64,000 nt of DNA from Telopea speciosissima (taxonomy: Eukaryota > Streptophyta > Magnoliopsida > Proteales > Proteaceae): NCBI RefSeq assembly GCF_018873765.1, contig NC_057918.1, forward strand, positions 63,862,871 through 63,926,870, in the 5' to 3' direction. The notes under the pieces were generated by a model. The model was not told the DNA's origin. It worked only from the letters and a program-made list of their open reading frames with translations, and did not search any database. Below are positions 57,494 through 64,000 of the stretch, piece by piece (position 1 is the first letter of the stretch; the number at the start of each line of letters is the position of its first letter). A program made the translations under genes and the position numbers.

Positions 57494-58660
57494 GGGGGTA
57501 AAGTACACCTGAGGTGCCCAATCTTTGTTAAAAGGACTTTTGAGGTACTCATTCGTTCATAAGGGATGTTTGGGGTGCCTTATTGGTTTAGTTCTACTCC
57601 AAATTAAACATATTTCCAAATTTACCCCTTTCAATCCCACTCCCAACCTTCACATCCTCTTCCTTTTCCAACCCTAACTCCAATTACCACCAACACCGTC
57701 ACCATCGCCTCACCCCCTGCAACCCCACCCCACCTTGTTCCCTACCCCTGCCCATCCCTTCACCACCCTAACATCCCCCACCTCACCCGTGCTTCCCGCC
57801 CTCCCCTGCAACCCCTCCCCATGAAGGCGTTGATTGGTAACAGCAAATTAGTGCAAATAGAAAAGGCCAACAATCCATCTGGAAAAGAAGAAGAAAAAAT
57901 AAAGTTCCCTAACTTCAATAAAAAAACATATTACTTGAACAATCCATACCTGTTTTATTTTTTTTGGTTTAATATTGGTTTGATTGGATTTTCATTATTC
58001 GATTTGTTCATCCACTCATTGGATGATGGATTGGTTTGTTGAATCGGAATCGATAACAGAAGAATGTAGGTAGGTGCTGGCCGTAGAGATGGGGGAGAAG
58101 CAAATGGCTCGAGGTAGTTGAAATGCGAAGAGAGATCGGTGTTGCGAACAGTGGGAAGTGCAGCAATCAGACGGATTTGGTGGATTCCAACAGAATAAGG
58201 AGTTCGGCTAGTATAAAAATCAAATAGTTAATAGGGGCTCACAGTGTACTTTCAGACTATTGGAGGGCAGCGACACATCAAAGGAAGCAGTGGCCAAACA
58301 GGAGAACAGAGGAAACAACGTGGTTTTAGGACAGTGGATGTTGGTGATGGTGATGGTGACGGCGGTGGTTCTGAGTTTTTTTTTAAATAAAGACTGATAG
58401 GGAAGTCGCAGGAGTGGGCCATGTGCAGTGATGGTGAGTTGCAGCGGGGATGGATAGACGTGAGGCTTTGAACCATGGAGGATTAATGTGATGCTTAAGC
58501 ATCGTGGTGAAGGGTGAAGGGTGGGAGAAGGGTAAGGGTAAATTTGAAAACATTTTTATTTTAGAATAGAACTAGCCGATCAGCACCCCAAATATCCCTT
58601 TTTAAGGAATGGGTACCTCATCCTTTAGAAAAGATTGGGCACCTCGGGTGTATTTTACCC
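57494..58660. mobile_element. Mutator-like MITE, about 1.17 kb
   Basis: Ends GGGGTAAAGTACACCTGAGG and its inverted copy CCTCGGGTGTATTTTACCC; arms of roughly 130 bp match imperfectly (GTGCCCAATCTTT against AAAGATTGGGCAC). Flanks are A runs on both sides, consistent with but not proving a 9-bp duplication. Interior contains C-rich text and a GGTGATGGTGATGGTGACGG stretch; no transposase. Confidence 0.8.
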
Positions 58661-59269
58661 AAAAAAAATTATGAGTGAAAAATAATTTTTGAGAGCAAAA
58701 TTGTTACCAAACGCAGCCTTACAAACTGAAAGAAGACTCATCTTAATTGTAGGAGCATAAAAGACATCCTTCATTATCAAGGTTTCAAGAATCGGTAATT
58801 GAGTTAGCGACTCACCTGATTTGAATTGGAATCGGGGGTCAACTATCCAGATTCTTGACGATTCGATATGACCAATTGATGAACCAAAACTCTAGAATCG
58901 TTGAAATTTCATATATCTGAGGACCTATCCTGGGATTTTTTTTTACCAATTCTGATTGGCACTGACTGATTCCATCCCCAATTCCACATTTTATTACCTA
59001 GATAATTATTTGTTTGTGCCAACGAAAGCTAATCATCCACCTTATTGATACTTGACCGATACAGATCGATCAATACAGTATGAACATCCATGTTTTTGTT
59101 GGAAAATTATGTTTTAATCTCGTATTAGTTAGTTACGATCGATATGGATCAATATCGTCGGCTACCGATACCGGTATCGATACCATTAACTAAATCCTTT
59201 CTCCTATATCGCTAAAAACCACTCATTACTTGCCACAATGTAACTTGTAATAATGTTATTGGTGAAGTC
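58661..59269. other. Intergenic; GATAC/TATCGAT-rich words, no gene
   Basis: 59,040-59,190 repeats GACCGATACAGATCGATC-like text, also present at about 44,140-44,340. No coding features. Confidence 0.35.
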
Positions 59270-59705
59270 TAATCTCAGTCCAAAGAGTATTGCGGTGTTC
59301 GATCGATCATTTTGCCTTCGAAACACGTCAGAATGGTCAAAAAGTACATACATCAATGTCGGAGGCACAGTCCGTTGAAGAGCTCGTTGATAGCTTCGAT
59401 TTGATATGTATTGCGCCCTATATTGGTTCAGGTCTGAATCGGGTAGGTTTTCTAAGGAGTGTAGTTTTGTACTTTCTGGGTTAGGGTTTTCCTATAAATT
59501 GTTGTTTTCTCTCTGAGAGATGTGAGAGAGGGTTAATTTGTATTTGATTCACAAAAATAGTGGATTCGTACTATCGCTCGGCCGTGGATGTAGCCTTCCT
59601 CCTTGGGGGTGAACCACATAAATCTTGTCTTGTGTGTATGTTTTCTCTTTTCCTTTGCATTTCTTCTACAAAATCATCATTCTACTACATTGTTTTGTCT
59701 AACAA
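59270..59705 (+). repeat. Copia LTR fragment (R/U5-like)
   Basis: TTTTCCTATAAATTGTTG followed by GTGGATTCG...GCTCGGCCGTGGATGTAGCC and GAACCACATAAATC is the leader style of plant copia LTRs. It has no matching partner and no primer-binding site after it, so it is a solo or truncated LTR. Confidence 0.55.
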
Positions 59706-59723
59706 ATAAAACTTAACACGTGT

Positions 59724-60240
59724 TGCAGCCGAAATCCTGCTTGATGACATGGAGATCTGTAAAAGATAGAAGAGCACTAAAAAGACCCGAAGCTGACTCC
59801 GAGGGGGGACTCTACGATACCAAAGTCTGTCTGGTAGAACAGCAAGTAAAGGAAGTACGAAAGAGTAAGAGTCAATAGTGGTGAGATGATCCTACCCGGG
59901 TCCCCTCCCCTCTTATTTATAGTGGGGGCGTTCTTCAAGGCGATTGTACTTTCGCAGTCCACTGTCACTTAGAGTCTTCCAAGGTCGTGTCAGAATGAGA
60001 CTGTTATCCCCCCCCCCTTCTTGAGCAATCTCCAACAGATAAGGGTTATCCGTTAGTTGTGAAGTTCGGTTACGTAGGGGTTAAAGTTCCCCTACCTTGT
60101 ACGGTAAGATGGTGACATCATCGTCGTTATCTATCTTACTGTTGATAATGTTGGTATCCACATGTCCTCGTGTCATTGGTCAGAGTCTATTTGCCCCTAT
60201 TAGATGCCCCCTACTCCCTTGATCGTAGGAGGCGGGCGAG
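59724..60240 (-). repeat. Gypsy-type LTR fragment
   Basis: Starts TGTTGCAGCCGAAATCC, with CCGAGGGGGGACTCTACGATACCAAAGTC and a minus-strand TATA (CTATAAATAAG near 59,909-59,921), similar in plan to the LTRs at 12,563 and 49,686. The far end and target duplication were not found. Confidence 0.5.
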
Positions 60241-60490
60241 GGGGTAAGACCGTTATTTTTGTCTTTCTCTTCTTCTTCTTCTTCTTTTTTTTTTTTATTT
60301 TTTTTATTTTTTTATATTTTGAACCTAGCTGAGCAGACCTGCTCAATCAAGCCTACTCGACTGGGTGCTGGCCGGGCAGGCCTACTCTTCTCTTTTCCTC
60401 CCCTTTTCTCTCTTGCTCTTTTTTTTTTTTTGTCAGACCCACATTGAATGGGACTTGAAATCAATAAGTGTGTCATGTCAAATCTGGACT

Positions 60491-60594
60491 TTGATTCTCT
60501 CAAAGTGATGATGTCATCCCATTTTAAGTGTAAATTGAAACCTTGATTCTCTCAAAGTGATGATGTCATCTCATTTTGAGTGTAAATTAGAGGC
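60491..60594. repeat. 52-bp tandem duplication
   Basis: TTGATTCTCTCAAAGTGATG occurs at 60,491 and 60,543, each followed by ATGTCATC.CATTTT.AGTGTAAATT. Confidence 0.85.
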
Positions 60595-60914
60595 ACACTA
60601 ATCATAGAGCTATATTGATCTTAATCACATTCCCCAACTATTAGGTTTCTAGATAGTTAGACTTAACTTTCTTAGTTTCCGAGTTGATTATCAAAGAGGA
60701 AACTTGTGTACTTCTCAAGCATTCATAGTTCATGGTAACACGTTGCTTTACTATGAAAACGAGAAATATGATTTTAGAAATTATAGTTTCTTTAAATTTT
60801 TATATGGATAAAATTATTTAAAACTTTGGAGGTAGTTGCTCCACAATGGAAAAGCAGACCTGACATTTTTATGTTGATAAGTTATGCTTTGGAAAATTAT
60901 GATTTTTTTTTTTA

Positions 60915-60926
60915 GCTCTGATACCA
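60915..60926 (-). other. Primer-binding site (initiator Met tRNA type), LTR array unit A
   Basis: TGGTATCAGAGC on the minus strand, identical to the copia site at 1950-1961. The equivalent at 61,743-61,754 has decayed (TGGTATCATAAT). Confidence 0.75.
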
Positions 60927-61223
60927 ATAGTATTACTTCAAAGATAACAGTCGAATGGCCATTACATTAAAAAAAAAAAAAAAGGGATGGTCATTACATA
61001 GATATAGATCTCTATTTATAGACACAATAGAGACGATGACTCTCCACAACACGGACTTAACTTCCTTTCAAATCTAAACGGATTCTACACTTACATAAAT
61101 CTAAAAATTTTATCCAAACTGATTCCACACTTACATAAATCCAAAAATCTTATCAAACACACTAATACAATCATACAATAATACCAAGTAAAGTAATGAA
61201 ACAAAGACACAAATTTTAATACA
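60927..61223 (-). repeat. LTR-like repeat A (about 297 bp)
   Basis: Begins near TGTATTAAAATTTGTGTC (61,223), with TATA box CTATAAATAG on the minus strand at about 61,011-61,020, and ends before the primer-binding site. It is repeated at 61,755-63,028. Confidence 0.65.
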
Positions 61224-61286
61224 CTCTAATCAATCAGTATCTGAATCATTGTCAGTGTCATGGGAACCATCAAGATAGTGTTGAGT

Positions 61287-61472
61287 CTAAAAATCTACAT
61301 AATTCTCCATTATATTGTGGATTGCTGGGTCCTGTAAGATGTCATTGATCTCCCAAACATGCATAATGGTGTCAATCAAGCATTCATGCATGTGAATGGG
61401 GTTTACTTGATTATAGGAACACATCATTCGCATAAACTGTAACCATTCTTCATGATCACATTCACCAACCAT
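61287..61472 (-). other. Unrecognised ORF tail, copy A (62 codons)
   Basis: Minus-strand open frame containing EWLQFMRMMCSYNQVNPIHM and DPAIHNIMENYVDF. About 83% alike by eye to the frame at 63,035-63,238 over the shared part. It lies between two LTR-like repeats, so it is probably the 3' end of an internal region. I do not recognise the family. Confidence 0.4.
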
Positions 61473-61754
61473 TAGGTTTCTAGATAGTTAGACTTAACTT
61501 TCTTAGTTTTCGAGTTAATTATCAGAGAGGAAAGTTGTGTACTTCTCAAGAATTCACAGTTCATAGTAATACGTTGTTTTACTATGGAAACGAGAAGCAT
61601 GCTTTTGGAAATTATGATTTCTTTAAATTTTTATATGGATAAAATTATTTGAAACTTTGGAGGTAGTTGTTCCACAATGAAAAAGGAGACCTAGCCTTTT
61701 TATGTCGATGAGTTATGCTTTGAGAAATTATGATTTTTTTTAATTATGATACCA

Positions 61755-61793
61755 ATAGTATTACTTTAAAAATAGCAGCCGGATAACTATTAC

Positions 61794-61825
<32 letters not shown>

Positions 61826-63028
61826 ATGGTCATTACATAGATATAGATCTCTATTTATAGATACAATAGAGACCAGGACCCTTCACAACATGGATTTAAC
61901 TTCCTTTCAAATCCAGACGAATTCTACACTTTAAGGGTGTCAACCGGTCGGGCTCGGTCGGGTTCGGTCGGGCCTAGCCGGGCCTCACCAATTGTGCAGG
62001 CTGCACCGTGTCCGACCATTTAAGTATTCGGTCCAGGCCATGTCGGGCTCGATCGGGGTTCGGTCGGTGTCGGTCTTTAATCGGGTACTAAAATCGGGCT
62101 TTAATCGGATCTTAACCGGGTTGTGGGCCTGTTTAACTCTTCATCGAACCTTACCCGGTTCTTAATCGGGCCTTTACAGAATTAAATTCCTACTTCAAAA
62201 AATAAAGCGAAAAGAAATGGGTTTCCACCAAAACACATTCAAGACCCAAATCCAAACCCAATTTTTCAAACCATAATCTTTTCCTGAACTTATGTTTATT
62301 AGTTTCTACCAATAAAAAGGAAGAACTTATGTTTATTAGCTTTTATTTACTGATTTGTTTCTTGTTGTAATTATAATTAACTCAAATTTATGAAGTGCTT
62401 ATGCTTATCAGCTCAATCATCATTGACGGTACTGGGTTCGTCCTGCTATTTGTTTTCTCTTTGGAGCAAGAACACCTCCAGCCCTTTTTATATATGTCTG
62501 ATTCTGATTCTATGAAATGAGAAGCTTAGTGGAGAAGAATATAAACATTTTTTTGAATTAAGGAAACCCATCAATTGAATTGCCCATTTAATTTGGGCTT
62601 AATGAGCTAATTATTTTAAGGAGTTAAATACGAAAAGAGAGAGGGTTATCAGGTGGGCAAAATGGATTAATGAAGGGTGGTTTGCTTAAAGGGTCGGGCT
62701 AGGTCGGGCTTGAAAACGGTCGGTCCGGTCGGGCACCCGACGGGCTAGGACCCCACACCGGGACCGCCCTATTATTAAACGTGTCGGGCTTAAGCCCGAC
62801 ACATTTAAGAATCGGTCCGGTCTGGGTCGGGCTTTAACCGGGCGGGCTCGGTCGGGCCTATCGGGCCGGGCCTGGAATTGACACCCCTACTACACTTACA
62901 TAAATCCAAAAATCTTATCCAAATGGATTCTACAGTTACATAAGTCCAAAAATCTTATCAAATACACCGACACAACCATACAATAATACAAAGTAAAGTA
63001 TTGAAGCAAAGACATAACTTTTAATACA
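61755..63028 (-). repeat. LTR-like repeat B, interrupted by a hAT-like element
   Basis: Homologous to 60,927-61,223 on both sides of the insertion at 61,932-62,889 (net length about 308 bp). Minus TATA CTATAAATAG at about 61,849-61,860. The A-run is longer here (27 against 15). Confidence 0.65.
61932..62889. mobile_element. hAT-like MITE, 958 bp
   Basis: Ends TAAGGGTGTCAACCGG and TTGACACCCCTA. Perfect 8-bp duplication CTACACTT (61,924-61,931 and 62,890-62,897). The subterminal parts are packed with CGGTCGGG/CCCGACCG words. The uninterrupted sequence is seen in LTR copy A (TTCTACACTTACATAAATC near 61,081). Confidence 0.93.
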
Positions 63029-63034
63029 CTTTAG

Positions 63035-63238
63035 TCAATCAGTATCTGGATCATTGTCAGTGTCATGGGACCTATCAAGATAGTGTTGAGTCTGAAAATT
63101 CATATGATTTTCCATTATATTGTGGATTGCTGGGTCCTGTAAGATGTCATTGGTCTCCCAAGCATGCATAGTGGTGTCAATCAAGAATTCAGGCATATGA
63201 ATGGGGTTTACTTGATTATAAGAACATATCATGCGCAT
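63035..63238 (-). other. Unrecognised ORF tail, copy B (67 codons, probably extends upstream)
   Basis: Contains FMRMICSYNQVNPIHMPEFL, DILQDPAIHNIMENHMNF and an acidic tail SHDTDNDPDTD. The frame continues past the first Met into EKREEWLQF before a break. No family recognised. Confidence 0.4.
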
Positions 63239-64000
63239 AAACTGTAACCATTCTTCTCTTTTCTCAGTGCGCTAGGAAATAAGTCATTCATTAGTGATTA
63301 GCAGGTAGAAAGTATGGCAAAATGACATATAATGATTTGAAAAATGTTTGATTCAACAAAAGGTTGGGTGAATGTGATCTGGAGGTCGATGGAAAAAAAT
63401 AGTGACAAAATTATCATCACTAGAAAGAGAAGATAGGATGTCAATCCAACGGGGAATAGGGACAAACAGAGTTAAGAGTTTAGCAAAGTGTGGAGATACT
63501 TGGAGACCAGGATAATCTCTTCGTCCCAAAGGGAGCTGACTTCTAGTGTATCTAACTAGATAATGATGGAGGATAGAGATGGGAATGCATAGGATTATAT
63601 GTTGGACAACGAAGAGATGCTAGAAAAAGACAAAAAATTCTTTCTCGAAGAGACAGAATTCTTCAATACTGAAAAGGGTCAGATATGAGTAGGCGGGATG
63701 ACAAACCATCCAACTGTATTGTAAACCGTATTGGAATACTAACACAAGGAGGAGGTCTTGATAGGTCTGCCTACTGTATTCAACCATGGTTCGTCTAGAA
63801 ATATCACTGTAAACTTCTGGTGGTACATGGGTAGGAATGGGGTAGGATCTGGGGGATCTGGTTCATCCGCAGGTAGAGAGGAAGATGACGAGGCACCTAG
63901 AGTGAAGAGCATGAAACAGGGAGGATAGGGATAAGGGACTGGATTGGGTTTTTGGTTTGGGAGAGAAAATCTACTAGCACATTGTCTTTTCCTTTCATGT
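63239..64000 (-). other. Upstream of ORF copy B; decayed coding-like sequence, unrecognised
   Basis: Minus-strand translation gives pieces such as SLPMYHQKFTVIFLDEPW and SSLWDEEIILVSKYLHTLL in changing frames, with stops. It may be the internal region of the same LTR element or a captured gene. It runs off the window. Confidence 0.25.

Noticed and set aside
61287-63238. Two tandem host genes
   Set aside because: Each short frame sits beside an LTR-like repeat with a primer-binding site; an element-internal origin is more likely, though not proven.

Overview
This is nuclear DNA of a flowering plant; I cannot place it further. The grounds are plant-type LTR retrotransposons (Ty1/copia, and Tat-lineage Ty3/gypsy with a second RNase H), plant LINE fragments, many MITEs, a PLAC8/DUF2985 gene, a plant H3.1-type histone gene and two WUN1-type wound-induced genes. 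There is no operon structure, and most of the 64 kb is transposon-derived.

Layout. 1-1.5 kb: LINE and copia fragments. 1.62-6.53 kb: a complete but decayed copia element, inserted just upstream of a PLAC8/DUF2985 gene (6.99-8.64 kb) that is itself broken twice. 10.17-10.58 kb: a broken H3.1-type histone H3 gene on the minus strand. 11.16-22.51 kb: a 5'-truncated LINE split by a 9.7-kb Tat-type gypsy element. That element carries an antisense, intron-containing PF04195-like gene with its own TATA box and poly(A) signal. 23.6-25.97 kb: a second copia fragment, split by a Mutator-like miniature element (MULE-MITE). 26-64 kb: an intergenic desert packed with small inverted-repeat elements. Only two recognisable host genes lie in it, the WUN1/NTF2-like genes at 31.8-32.3 kb (+, ATG missing) and 43.4-43.9 kb (-, intact). 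It also holds a 3.6-kb deleted gypsy element (34.1-37.7 kb), a gypsy solo LTR (49.7-50.5 kb) and an LTR array with an unrecognised ORF (60.6-63.3 kb).

The only intact host coding sequence is the minus-strand WUN1-like gene at 43,394-43,915. Insertion order can be read from nesting and target-site duplications: LINE then gypsy; copia fragment then MULE-MITE; MULE then Tourist; LTR then hAT. Hand-counted LTR differences are about 19/329 for the copia element, 9/304 for the short gypsy and 8/695 for the Tat gypsy, so the Tat gypsy is the youngest. A 169-bp palindromic MITE with 9-bp target duplications occurs seven times between 26.6 and 56.3 kb. Four to five elements with hAT-like ends and 8-bp duplications carry dense CGGTT/TTCGG repeats.

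The most interesting items are the antisense gene inside the gypsy element, the two gypsy deletions that stop exactly at an LTR edge, the several hairpin families sharing an ATGACC core, and the LTR array flanking an unknown ORF. All coordinates, counts and alignments were made by eye; no database search was possible.
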